A stretch of 20,865 nt of DNA from Myxococcota bacterium (GTDB lineage: Bacteria; Myxococcota_A; Polyangia; HGW-17; JAJRWW01). The notes under the pieces are model-generated. The model was not told the DNA's origin. It searched no databases and saw only the letters and a program-made list of their open reading frames with translations. Each line of letters starts with the position of its first letter. The first letter of the stretch is position 1. Below, piece by piece: positions 6,705 through 14,661 of this stretch. The stretch lies in assembly GCA_024276595.1 (NCBI GenBank), contig JAJRWW010000110.1:1-20865 (forward strand), given 5' to 3'. A program made the position numbers and the translations under genes.

Positions 6705-8548
6705 CAGCCGACTTCGGGGAGGCCCTGGCCGCGGGAGCACAGGAGCTGGGGCGCGGGTCGTCGCTGCTCGACAGCATCAACGTCTATCCCGTGGCAGACG
6801 GCGACACCGGCGAGAACCTGCGGCTGAGCCTGGCGCCTCTGCTTTGTGCCTCCGAGGAGGGCCTGGCGCTCCGAAGGCGGCTCCTGCTCGCCGCCCGGGG
6901 CAACTCGGGAAACATCGCTGCGCGCTTCTTGGGGGAGCTGGTCAAGACCCCAACCCTGGAGGCCCTCAGGCCCGCGGTGGATCGCGGCTGCCGCCTGGCC
7001 CGGGGTGCGGTGGCCGAGCCCCGCGAGGGCACCATGCTGTCCGTGCTCGACGCCCTGGGAAGGGAGCTGTCGGGCAGGAGCCTGCTGGTGGCTTCGGGCG
7101 ATCATTTGCCCGAGCCCACCGCTGGTGAGCCCCCAGGGGAGGGAGCCGAGGAGCTCGTGGGCCTGCTGGGTGAGCTGGCCGAGGCGGTGCGCCTTACCCA
7201 CCAGCAGCTCCCGATCCTCTCCGAGGCCGGGGTCCTGGACGCAGGGGCCCTGGGCATGTTCATCTTCCTGGAGCGTTTCTTGCTGCGGCTCCTTCGGCTG
7301 GATCCTTTGCTGCCGACCATCCCACAGCGCTTCGGCGGGCTCCTGCGGATCAGGCCGGGGTTTGGGGGTCGCCAGCAGGAGGGGTTCTGTGTGGACGCGG
7401 TCGTGCGGTCGGGCGACATGGCGTCTTTGGATAGCCTGGGAGGCCTGGGGAGCTCCACGGTAGTGCACAGCCACGAGGGCCTGCTGAAGATCCACCTGCA
7501 CACGGCAAGCCCCGAGGACGTGCGTGATGCCCTGGGCGCTGCCGGCGACCTGGTCAGCTTCGTGGCCGACGACCTGGGCGTACAGACCAGGAGGTTCGCC
7601 GCCGCCGTGGTGGATGAGCCCATCCACCTGGTCACCGACGCCGCCGGGAGCTTCACCGCAGACGACGCCCTGGAGCTGGGAGTGACCCTCCTGTCGAGCT
7701 ACATCCAGTGCGACGGCAGGTCGCTCCCCGAGTCGGAGATGGTGGCGGAGAGGCTCTACGAGGCCATGCGCGCAGGGGCCAGGGTGTCCACCTCCCAGGC
7801 GTCGCTGCAGGAGCGCCACGAGGTCTTCGACCGGCTGCTGGGCGACCATCAGCGGGTGCTCTACCTCACCGTGGGCTCGGCCTTCTCGGGGATCTACGAG
7901 GTGGCCGCTCGGTGGCGGGACGGGCAGCCAGAGCCCCACCGCTTTCTCGTGCTGGACTCCGGGGCAGCCTCGGGCAAGCTCGGGGTGGTGGTACGCGCCA
8001 CGGCCGAGCTTGCGCGCAGGTTGGCAGGGGGCGACCCCGAAGGCTCTGCTCGGGCGGTGGTGGCCTTTGCCCGGGAGGCGCTGGGCCGAGCGGACGAGCT
8101 GATCTTCCTGGACCGGCTCAAGTACCTCGCGGCGGGAGGGCGTCTCTCCAAGACCGCCTCGTTCTTCGGAGAGGCCCTCCGCCTCAAGCCCATCGTTACC
8201 CCCGCGGCCGACGGAGCCCGAAAGGTGGGCACCGTGCGAAGCCGCAAGGATCAGCTCGCCTTCGCCTGGCGACGCCTCGGGGAGCTCCCTCCGGCCACGG
8301 GACATTACCTGGTGCTCTTGCAGCACACCGACAACGAGGCGTGGCTCAGGGAGGAGGTGGCTCCCCGGGTCCTGGAGCGCTTGCCCGGAGCGCGAGTGCT
8401 CCTGCGGCCAATGTCGCTCACCTCTGGTGCGCACATGGGGCCGGGCACATGGGCGCTGGCCTACCTGGCGCTGGACTGGAAGCCACAGGCGGCCGACGAG
8501 CCGGGCTCGGGCTACGCCCCGGATGACGCGCCGCCGGGAGAGCCATGA
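6701..8548 (+). CDS. Single-chain DAK2-DegV acyl kinase (FakA-FakB-like fusion)
   Basis: A 615-residue protein joining both halves of bacterial fatty acid kinase. N-terminal DAK2/DhaL kinase domain, about 1-200: NVYPVADGDTGENL at 27-40 with metal-binding Asp33 and Asp35, ARGNSGN at 65-71, GVLDAGALGMFIFLE at about 177-191. A middle segment, about 226-300, matches the FakA region containing KIHLHT (263-268). From about 306 to 592 a DegV/FakB fatty-acid-binding domain follows: HLVTDAAGSF, STSQAS (363-368), VGSAFSGIY, LKYLAAGGRLSK, LKPIV, HMGPGTWALAYL. Fak enzymes bind a free fatty acid in FakB and phosphorylate it with FakA to acyl-phosphate, the PlsY substrate. FakA and FakB are normally separate proteins; here DegV occupies the place of FakA's own C-terminal domain. 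The gene is coupled by ATGA to the thioesterase before it and by ATGA to the GT2 after it. Domain calls are strong; the lipid substrate is inferred. Confidence 0.9.
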   Translation: MTADFGEALAAGAQELGRGSSLLDSINVYPVADGDTGENLRLSLAPLLCASEEGLALRRRLLLAARGNSGNIAARFLGELVKTPTLEALRPAVDRGCRLARGAVAEPREGTMLSVLDALGRELSGRSLLVASGDHLPEPTAGEPPGEGAEELVGLLGELAEAVRLTHQQLPILSEAGVLDAGALGMFIFLERFLLRLLRLDPLLPTIPQRFGGLLRIRPGFGGRQQEGFCVDAVVRSGDMASLDSLGGLGSSTVVHSHEGLLKIHLHTASPEDVRDALGAAGDLVSFVADDLGVQTRRFAAAVVDEPIHLVTDAAGSFTADDALELGVTLLSSYIQCDGRSLPESEMVAERLYEAMRAGARVSTSQASLQERHEVFDRLLGDHQRVLYLTVGSAFSGIYEVAARWRDGQPEPHRFLVLDSGAASGKLGVVVRATAELARRLAGGDPEGSARAVVAFAREALGRADELIFLDRLKYLAAGGRLSKTASFFGEALRLKPIVTPAADGARKVGTVRSRKDQLAFAWRRLGELPPATGHYLVLLQHTDNEAWLREEVAPRVLERLPGARVLLRPMSLTSGAHMGPGTWALAYLALDWKPQAADEPGSGYAPDDAPPGEP

Positions 8549-9303
8549 CCGCATCATCTGGCTCGGCCCGCGCTCGCCCAGGGAGCCCTGTGCGAGTTGC
8601 CTGCGTAATCCCGGTGTACAACCACGGCCGGACCGTTGGGGAGCTCGTGGAGCGCACCCTTGCCCAGGGCTTGCCCACCGTGGTCGTGGACGACGGCTCC
8701 AGCGACGCCACCGCCGACGTGCTGGCCCACATCCCCGAGGTGCGGGTGATCCGCCACGCGACCAACCGCGGCAAGGGAGCGGCGCTCTTGACAGGGTTTC
8801 GGGCGCTGGAGGGCAAGGCGAGCCACGTGGTCACCCTGGACGCCGATGGGCAGCACGATCCAGCGGACCTGCACGGCCTGGTGGAGGCGCTGCCCCCGGA
8901 CGGGCGCGGCATAGTGGTGGGCTGTCGCCAGGGCATGGAGGGGACGCACATCCCCTGGACCAGCCGGTTCGGGCGCAAGTTTTCCAACTTCTGGGTGCGC
9001 GCCGGGGGCGGTGCCCCGGTCTCCGACAGCCAGTCCGGCTTCCGCCTCTACCCCCTCGGTGAGGTGTTGCGCCTGCGTCCCAGGGCGCGTCGCTTCCAGT
9101 TCGAGGTGGAGATCCTCGTGCTGGCGGGCTGGCACCGGCTGCCCGTTCTGGAGGCGCCGGTGAGCGTGCGCTACACCGCCGAGCGCGTCTCCCACTTCAG
9201 GCCCTTTGTGGATTTTTGGCGAAACAGCTTCACCTTCACCAGGCTCATCACCCAGCGGCTGCTGATCCCCCGCTCCTTTCGGGTACGCCGGGGGCGCCGG
9301 TGA
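8545..9303 (+). CDS. Glycosyltransferase family 2 (DPM1-like)
   Basis: A 252-residue GT-A fold glycosyltransferase that should transfer a sugar from a nucleotide donor to a lipid or lipid-linked acceptor on the cytoplasmic side. Motifs: VACVIPVYNHGRTV at about 18-31, VVDDGSSDAT at about 48-55 with donor-binding Asp49/Asp50, NRGKGAALLTGF at 74-85, metal-binding DADGQHDP at 99-106, and DSQSGFRLYP at 161-170. No C-terminal membrane helices are evident, so it resembles short polyprenyl-phosphate mannosyl/glucosyltransferase-like enzymes. GT2 proteins of this kind recur in aryl-polyene loci and fit head-group glycosylation of the pigment lipid. The start overlaps the kinase stop (ATGA) and the stop overlaps the exporter start (GTGA). 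Sugar and acceptor are unknown. Confidence 0.92.
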   Translation: MTASSGSARARPGSPVRVACVIPVYNHGRTVGELVERTLAQGLPTVVVDDGSSDATADVLAHIPEVRVIRHATNRGKGAALLTGFRALEGKASHVVTLDADGQHDPADLHGLVEALPPDGRGIVVGCRQGMEGTHIPWTSRFGRKFSNFWVRAGGGAPVSDSQSGFRLYPLGEVLRLRPRARRFQFEVEILVLAGWHRLPVLEAPVSVRYTAERVSHFRPFVDFWRNSFTFTRLITQRLLIPRSFRVRRGRR

Positions 9304-12300
9304 CCCTCGCCCGGAAGATGGCCTTTGCCCTGCTCGTGCTGGTGGCGCTGGGCGGCGCCCTGGCGCTGGGGTTGCGACGGCTCCAGGTGGACGCCGACCT
9401 GACCCGGGCGCTCCCCACCACGGACCCGGTCATCAACGACGCCCGTTATGTGCTCTCGCATCACCCCAGCCTGGAGCGGATCTACGTGGACATGTGCCTC
9501 CGTGCCAAGACACCCGATCCCCGCCGGCTGATCCGCGCTGCCGAGCGGCTGGAGAAGATCCTGCGGGCGAGCGGGGAGCTCTCCCAGGTGGGCTTTCGGC
9601 GGGTGGGGGAGGGGGTGGCCTCCCTCTACGCCGGGATCCCAGCTCGTCTGCCCACGCTCTTCTCCCGCCGCGACCTGGAGCGCGAGGTGGCTCCCCTGCT
9701 CGAGCCCGAGCGCATCACCGCCGCGGTCATGGCCAATCGGCGCAGGCTGCTGGGGCTCGACGGCATTGGGCAGGCCCGGGCGGTCGCGGCCGATCCCCTC
9801 TCCCTCCGTGACCTGGTGATGGCGCGGCTTTCCTGGCTGCGGCCCAGCGACAGGGCTCGAATCCGCGGGGGCCAGCTCGTCACCAGGGACGGCCGGCACC
9901 TGCTGCTGGTGGCCGAGCCCAAGGGGGTGGGTGTGGACACCAGCACGGCCAGGCGCCTCACCCGCCTGCTCGAGGAGGCCGCGGATCGGCTGGACGCCGA
10001 GGGCCTTGGCGTGCGCCTGACCCCGGTGGGAGCCTTCCGCGCGGCCCTGGACAACGAGACCATCGTCCGGCGAGACACCCAGCGAGCCATGATCGTGGCC
10101 ATGGCACTCATTGTGGCCCTGCTCTTTTTGTGCTCTCCCAGGCCGCTGTTGGGCCTGCTGGCGCTCCTGCCGGCGGCGGCCGGGGCGGTGACGGCCCTGC
10201 TCATCTACTCGCTGATCCATCCCCGGATCTCCGCGCTGGCCCTGGGCTTTGGCGGCGCGCTCATCTCAATCACGGTGGACCACGGCATCGCCTACCTGCT
10301 CTTCTTGGAGCAGGAGCAGAGGGAGGGGGGGCGCAGGGCCGCCCGCCACGTGTGGGCGGTGGGGCTGCTGGCCACGGTCACCACCTCGGGCGCCTTTGGG
10401 GTGCTTACCCTCAGCGGCTTTCCGCTGCTCGCGCAGGTGGGGCTCTTTGCCGCCATCGGGGTGGCGGCCTCCTTCGCCTTCGTGCACCTGGTGTTCCCGC
10501 TCCTCTTTGCCGGCTACAGAGGCGGCCTCCGGGCTCCCCTCCTCCCCGCCGACCGACTGCTGGCCAGGCTGGGCCGAGGCAACCCCTGGCTCGGGCTGCT
10601 GGCGGCGGCGCTAGTGGTCCTGGGCCTCGGCCTCTTTGCCCGGCCGCGCGTGGGGGCCGACCTGGAGTCCATGAGCACGGTCACAGAGCCCACCCGGGCA
10701 GCCGAGAGGCACCTCAAGGAGGCCTGGGGAGATCTGGGTCAGCGGGTCTGGGTGCTGCTGGAGGGGCGTGACGCGGCGGCCCTCCAGGCCGAGGGGGACC
10801 GGCTGGCAGAGCTGCTGGACGGGCTCCCCCGGCCGCAGGTGGCCGGGGGGTTCTCCCCGTCGTACGTATACCCGGGCCCTGCCCGGACCGCCTCGAACCT
10901 GCGGGCGTGGCGGGCCTTTTGGAGCCCGGCACGCCGCGCGGCTCTGCGCAGGAGCCTCGCGGCGGCGGCGGACCGGGCGGGCTTTGCCACCGCAGCCTTC
11001 GAGCCGTTCCTGTCCCTGGTCGCGGCGGACCGGGCGGTGCCCGCGCTGCCGCCCCCTGCGGAGCAGGCGGCCCTGGGGATCACCCGCAGCCACAAGACGG
11101 GCCACCTGCTCATGCTGGCGCCGGTGGCCCGGGGAGCCCGCTTCGACGCCGACGGCTTCGGCCAGCGGGCCAGCGGCGCCCGGCTCCGGGTGTTCGATCC
11201 CCGGCGGTTCGCCTCGCGCCTGTCGGGCCTCATCGCATCCACCTTCCTGTGGATGCTCGCCCTGGTGGGCGTGGGAGTGCTGATCCTGCTGGGGCTGGCG
11301 CTGCTGGACTGGCGACTCGTCCTCCTGGCCTTGACTCCCCTGGCCCTCTCCTTGGCCTGCACCCTGGGCGCCCTGCGTCTGCTGGGCCGGCCCCTGGACA
11401 TCCCCGGGCTCATGCTGGCCATCGTCGTGGTGGGCATGGGCCTGGACTATGCCTTGTACCTGATCCGCGCCCACCTGCGCTACCTCTCGCCGGACCATCC
11501 GGGGCACTCTGCCGTGCGCCTGACGGTCTTTTTGGCCGGTGCGTCCACCTTCCTGGGCTTCTTCGGCCTGGTCTTCTCAGGGCACGCGGTGCTGAGGAGC
11601 GCGGGCGTTGTCACCTCCCTGGGCATCTTCTTCGCCCTCGTGGGGGCGCTGGTGCTGCTGCCCCCGGTGCTGCGGCGCCTGTACCCGGCGGCGGGCATCC
11701 CGGAGCCGGAGCCCGTCGCCCTGGAGCCCGGGAGCAGGCTGCACTCGAGGCGAGTGGCCCGGAGATACGGACGCCTCTCCCCCTACCCGCGGCTCTTCTC
11801 CTGGTTCAAGGTGCGCACCGACCCCATGTTCCCCATGCTGGCGGAGCTGGTTCCACGGGAGGGGCTGGTGGTGGACGTGGGCTGTGGCTATGGTGTCCCT
11901 GCGGTGTGGCTGCTGGCGTGCCGCCCCGGCCTGAGGATCATTGGGCTGGAGCCGGACCAGGACCGCGCTCGCATCGCCCGGTGGTGCATGGGCTCCAGGG
12001 GAGAGGTCCTGAGGGGGCTGGCAGAAGGCCTCCCCCTCGCGCGGGCCAGGGCCCGGGCAGTGCTCCTGCTGGACGTGATTCACCACCTGGACGACCAGGA
12101 GCTCTCCGAGGCCCTCACCAGTGCCCGTGCCTGCCTCGCCCCCGGTGGGGTTCTGCTGCTCAGGGCCACGGTGCCCGGCAGCCGCTGGCCCTGGGAGCGG
12201 CGCCTGGAGGAGCTCCGGGTCCGCCTGGCGGGCCAGCGCTGCCACTTCAGAGACCTCACCACTCTCCGGGCCGCGCTGGAGGGGCTGGGCCTCCAGGTGA

Positions 12301-12374
12301 CGCTGCCCGCGCCCGCTGCCAAGGGGCGCGAGGAGACCTTCCTCCTGGCGCGGGCCCCGGAGGGGGAGCGGTGA
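9300..12374 (+). CDS. MMPL/RND exporter fused to a C-terminal SAM methyltransferase
   Basis: A 1024-residue bifunctional protein. Residues 1 to about 795 form an RND/MMPL transporter. TM1 is at about 7-24, then a periplasmic loop, a helix bundle containing Asp327 in SITVDHGIAY, a second half with TM7 near 440-455, another periplasmic loop, and a bundle with Asp716 in GMGLDYALYL. These membrane acidic residues are the proton-relay positions of the family. From about 825 a class I methyltransferase follows: SAM-binding VVDVGCGYGVPAVWLL near 855-870, then GLEPD, a VIHHLDDQ segment and APGGVLLLRA. The GTG start at 9300 overlaps the GT2 stop (GTGA) and gives a basic N-terminus before TM1; the frame is open further upstream. 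I checked that one uninterrupted frame covers both domains. Expected role: methylate and/or export the polyene lipid across the inner membrane. In the aryl-polyene loci I know these are separate proteins. Confidence 0.9.
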   Translation: MTLARKMAFALLVLVALGGALALGLRRLQVDADLTRALPTTDPVINDARYVLSHHPSLERIYVDMCLRAKTPDPRRLIRAAERLEKILRASGELSQVGFRRVGEGVASLYAGIPARLPTLFSRRDLEREVAPLLEPERITAAVMANRRRLLGLDGIGQARAVAADPLSLRDLVMARLSWLRPSDRARIRGGQLVTRDGRHLLLVAEPKGVGVDTSTARRLTRLLEEAADRLDAEGLGVRLTPVGAFRAALDNETIVRRDTQRAMIVAMALIVALLFLCSPRPLLGLLALLPAAAGAVTALLIYSLIHPRISALALGFGGALISITVDHGIAYLLFLEQEQREGGRRAARHVWAVGLLATVTTSGAFGVLTLSGFPLLAQVGLFAAIGVAASFAFVHLVFPLLFAGYRGGLRAPLLPADRLLARLGRGNPWLGLLAAALVVLGLGLFARPRVGADLESMSTVTEPTRAAERHLKEAWGDLGQRVWVLLEGRDAAALQAEGDRLAELLDGLPRPQVAGGFSPSYVYPGPARTASNLRAWRAFWSPARRAALRRSLAAAADRAGFATAAFEPFLSLVAADRAVPALPPPAEQAALGITRSHKTGHLLMLAPVARGARFDADGFGQRASGARLRVFDPRRFASRLSGLIASTFLWMLALVGVGVLILLGLALLDWRLVLLALTPLALSLACTLGALRLLGRPLDIPGLMLAIVVVGMGLDYALYLIRAHLRYLSPDHPGHSAVRLTVFLAGASTFLGFFGLVFSGHAVLRSAGVVTSLGIFFALVGALVLLPPVLRRLYPAAGIPEPEPVALEPGSRLHSRRVARRYGRLSPYPRLFSWFKVRTDPMFPMLAELVPREGLVVDVGCGYGVPAVWLLACRPGLRIIGLEPDQDRARIARWCMGSRGEVLRGLAEGLPLARARARAVLLLDVIHHLDDQELSEALTSARACLAPGGVLLLRATVPGSRWPWERRLEELRVRLAGQRCHFRDLTTLRAALEGLGLQVTLPAPAAKGREETFLLARAPEGER

Positions 12375-13255
12375 GGCGGGCCTTCTACGCCGCCATAAGC
12401 TGGCTCGGGGCTCACCTGGGGGTCTGGGTGGTGGCCGCCTTCGCCTGGCTCATCAGCACGGCCTACTTCGTGCTACTCCCGCGGAGGCTGGCGGTCAGCC
12501 TGGCCTTCTTTGGTGCCCTCTTTCCGGAGCGCGGCCTGGCCGCCCGGCTGCGCCTTGCCTGGGGGCAGTACCACTCCTTTGCCGCTCTCTTTGCCGAGCG
12601 GCTGCGCCTGGCCTACACCCCGGAGCGGCTCTCGTGCACCATGGAGGGGCTGGAGCACATCGAGGCGGCGGTGGCGTCGGGGCGGGGAGCTGTGCTGCTC
12701 ATGTCCCACGTGGGAAACTGGGAGATGGGCGCGCGGCTGCTGGGGGAGCGGAAGCTCCCGTTGATGCTGTTTATGGGCGCCAGGCAGCGGGAGCAGATCG
12801 AGCGGCAGCAGAAGGAGGATCTGCGCCTGGCCGGAGTGCGGGTGCTGGCCCTGGAGGAGGGCCAGGAGGCCACCACCCAGGGGATCGAGGGGCTGAAGTT
12901 CCTGCGTGCCGGGGGGCTGCTCTCCCTGGCTGGAGACCTGGTGTGGAGCCCCTCCCAGCCGGTGATCGAGGCCAGGCTCTTGGGCCGCAAGGTGCTGCTC
13001 CCCAAGGCGCCGCACGCCCTGGCGCTGCTCGCAAGGGCGCCAATAATAACCTTCTTCGTGCTGCGCACGGGTCGCTGCTATTACCATTTCAAGGCATTTC
13101 CTCCCACGCCGGTGCAGGCCGTGAGCCGCGGGGATCGCCCGGCGGCCCTGGCCGCCTCGGCCCAGCGGTACGCAGAGCAGCTAGAGGCTGTGGTGCGGCG
13201 CCACCCGGCGCAGTGGTATCACTTCGAGCCCATCTGGTCTCGGCGCACACCGTAG
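12371..13255 (+). CDS. LpxL/HtrB-like lysophospholipid acyltransferase
   Basis: A 294-residue membrane-anchored acyltransferase of the lipid A biosynthesis late-acyltransferase family. An N-terminal hydrophobic segment (about 13-37) anchors it. The HX4E catalytic motif is HVGNWE with His113 and Glu118, followed by MGARQREQIERQQ near 135-147. The family ending QWYHFEPIW is at 281-289. Usual length is ~300, so it is complete. Members add an acyl chain to a hydroxyl, in lipid A or, in aryl-polyene loci, to the pigment or its lipid carrier. Start choice: the GTG at 12371 overlaps the exporter stop as GTGA and gives the basic start MRRAFY; the frame stays open upstream only as an out-of-frame shadow of the exporter gene. 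Acyl donor and acceptor are unknown. A housekeeping lipid A role is unlikely inside this operon. Confidence 0.9.
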   Translation: MRRAFYAAISWLGAHLGVWVVAAFAWLISTAYFVLLPRRLAVSLAFFGALFPERGLAARLRLAWGQYHSFAALFAERLRLAYTPERLSCTMEGLEHIEAAVASGRGAVLLMSHVGNWEMGARLLGERKLPLMLFMGARQREQIERQQKEDLRLAGVRVLALEEGQEATTQGIEGLKFLRAGGLLSLAGDLVWSPSQPVIEARLLGRKVLLPKAPHALALLARAPIITFFVLRTGRCYYHFKAFPPTPVQAVSRGDRPAALAASAQRYAEQLEAVVRRHPAQWYHFEPIWSRRTP

Positions 13256-13308
13256 CGGGTGCGGCCCGGACATGCTATCTGTCACCTGTCACCACAGGAG
13301 AGAGACCC

Positions 13309-14037
13309 ATGGCTGAGCAAAGGACGGCCCTCGTCAGCGGCGGCAGCCGCGGAATCGGACGCGCCATCTGCGTGGATCTGGCTCGAGACGGCTACCACGT
13401 CGTGATCAACTTCCACAGCGACGCCGCGGCCGCGGAGAGGACCCTGGAGCTGGTGCTCGAGGCCGGCGGAGCGGGGGAGATCTGCGGATTCGACGTGCGG
13501 AACCCAGAGCGGGTTGACGCCTGCCTGGAGGACGTCCTGGGTAGACTGGGCGGCCTGGACGTGCTGGTAAACAACGCCGGCGTCACCGAGAGCGGCCTGT
13601 TCGTGATGATGGGGCGCTCCTCCTGGTACCGGGTGATCTCCACCAGCCTGGACGGCTTTTACAACCTGACTAGGCCGGTGCTGAGGTCCATGGTCAAGCG
13701 CAGGTCTGGCTCCATCGTCAGCCTCTCGTCGGTCTCCGCGCTGCTCCCCAACAGGGGCCAGGTCAACTACTCTGCCGCCAAGGCGGCCGTCGTCGCCGCC
13801 TCCCGCTCCCTGGCGGCAGAGGTGGCGCGCCTGGGCATCCGCGTGAACGTGGTGGCCCCGGGCCTCATCGAGACTGACATGACTAAAGATCTGGAGCTCT
13901 CCAACGTCAAACAGTTGATCCCGGCCGGGCGGGTGGGCCGCCCGGAGGAGGTTGCCTCGGTGGTGCGGTTCCTCTGCTCCCCCCAGGCATCCTACGTGAC
14001 CGGCGCGGTGATCCCTGTCGCCGGCGGTATGGTATAG
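13309..14037 (+). CDS. 3-oxoacyl-ACP reductase (FabG-like SDR)
   Basis: NADPH-dependent reductase of 242 residues, expected to reduce beta-ketoacyl-ACP in each elongation round. Rossmann motif SGGSRGIGRAI is at 10-20, NNAG at 88-91, and catalytic Ser141, Tyr154 and Lys158 sit in the YSAAK context. PGLIETDM at about 184-191 and an ending of VAGGMV are normal for FabG. One point differs: the tetrad asparagine of FabG (ETNL in E. coli) appears as Ser113 in STSLDGFY, by my manual alignment. A Shine-Dalgarno AGGAG at 13296-13300 precedes the ATG by 8 bases, which fixes the start. It lies 53 bases after the LpxL-like gene and 15 before the LolA-like gene. It is the only ketoreductase in the window, so it probably serves the KS/ACP set on the opposite strand. 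Confidence 0.95.
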   Translation: MAEQRTALVSGGSRGIGRAICVDLARDGYHVVINFHSDAAAAERTLELVLEAGGAGEICGFDVRNPERVDACLEDVLGRLGGLDVLVNNAGVTESGLFVMMGRSSWYRVISTSLDGFYNLTRPVLRSMVKRRSGSIVSLSSVSALLPNRGQVNYSAAKAAVVAASRSLAAEVARLGIRVNVVAPGLIETDMTKDLELSNVKQLIPAGRVGRPEEVASVVRFLCSPQASYVTGAVIPVAGGMV

Positions 14038-14052
14038 CCGGAGGTGCTTTAA

Positions 14053-14661
14053 ATGATCCAGACAATCGCCCTTGTGCTGGCGCAGGTGGCTGCTGCCCCT
14101 GGCGGGGGCTCCGGCTCCCCGGGGCAGGGCTCGGACTGGGGGAGGAGCTGGGGCTCCCTGCGGAGGGCCGCGCGGTCAGTGGTCGCGGTGACGGCCACCT
14201 TCGAGCAGAGAAAGCACATGAGGATCCTGAGACGCCCCCTCGTCTCCAGGGGACGCTTTGCGTACAGCTCCTCGGGCGCCATCACCTGGGAGTATACCTC
14301 GCCGGTGAGGACTCGCCTGGTGCTCTCTGGCGGACGGGCGGTTCGCTACCTGTGGCGGGGAGGTCGCTGTGTGGCCGACTCCAACCGGAGCGCCGGGGCC
14401 ATGTCGGTGGTGCTCTCGGAGATCCAGCTCTGGATGAGGGGGCAGTTCCAAAAAAGCAAGGCGTTTCGCGCCAGGCTGGTTTCAGGCGCTCCCTCGAGGA
14501 TCTTCCTCGTACCCCTGTCGCGGGCCATCTCCCGTTTCATCAAGGGCATCGAGCTGGTGCTGGCGAAGCAGAAGGGTGCGATCGCAAAGGTCATCATCTC
14601 GGAGCCGGGAGGGGCCTCCACCCGGATCTTGCTTCGCAGCACAAAGGTGACCTACAGGTGA
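14053..14661 (+). CDS. LolA-like periplasmic lipid carrier protein
   Basis: A 202-residue protein resembling outer-membrane lipoprotein carrier LolA. After a short hydrophobic N-terminus (MIQTIALVLAQVAAAPG, a weak signal with no basic residues) comes a LolA-style segment: ATFEQRKHMRILRRPLVSRGRF, then ITWEYTSPVRTRLVLSGG. These fit the family's 'FxQxkxlxxLxxPLxSxGxF...WxxxxP' beginning. A LolA-like protein is a hallmark of aryl-polyene loci, where it is thought to ferry the pigment lipid through the periplasm. A strong ribosome site GGAGGTG at 14040-14046 with six bases to the ATG fixes the start. Its stop overlaps the GTG of the DUF3261-like gene (GTGA). A role in ordinary lipoprotein sorting is less likely, because that lolA normally lies elsewhere. 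Confidence 0.85.
   Translation: MIQTIALVLAQVAAAPGGGSGSPGQGSDWGRSWGSLRRAARSVVAVTATFEQRKHMRILRRPLVSRGRFAYSSSGAITWEYTSPVRTRLVLSGGRAVRYLWRGGRCVADSNRSAGAMSVVLSEIQLWMRGQFQKSKAFRARLVSGAPSRIFLVPLSRAISRFIKGIELVLAKQKGAIAKVIISEPGGASTRILLRSTKVTYR

Noticed and set aside
6491..8557. 688-codon minus-strand open frame opposite the kinase gene
   Set aside because: GC-rich codon bias leaves long antisense frames open. The translation is rich in Gln, His, Arg and Pro with no domain motif, while the plus strand has clear DAK2 and DegV motifs.
10907..12370. N-terminal 488 codons of the frame that ends as the LpxL-like protein
   Set aside because: Out-of-frame shadow of the MMPL-methyltransferase gene; Gly/Pro/Arg-rich. 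The true LpxL-like start is the GTG at 12371.
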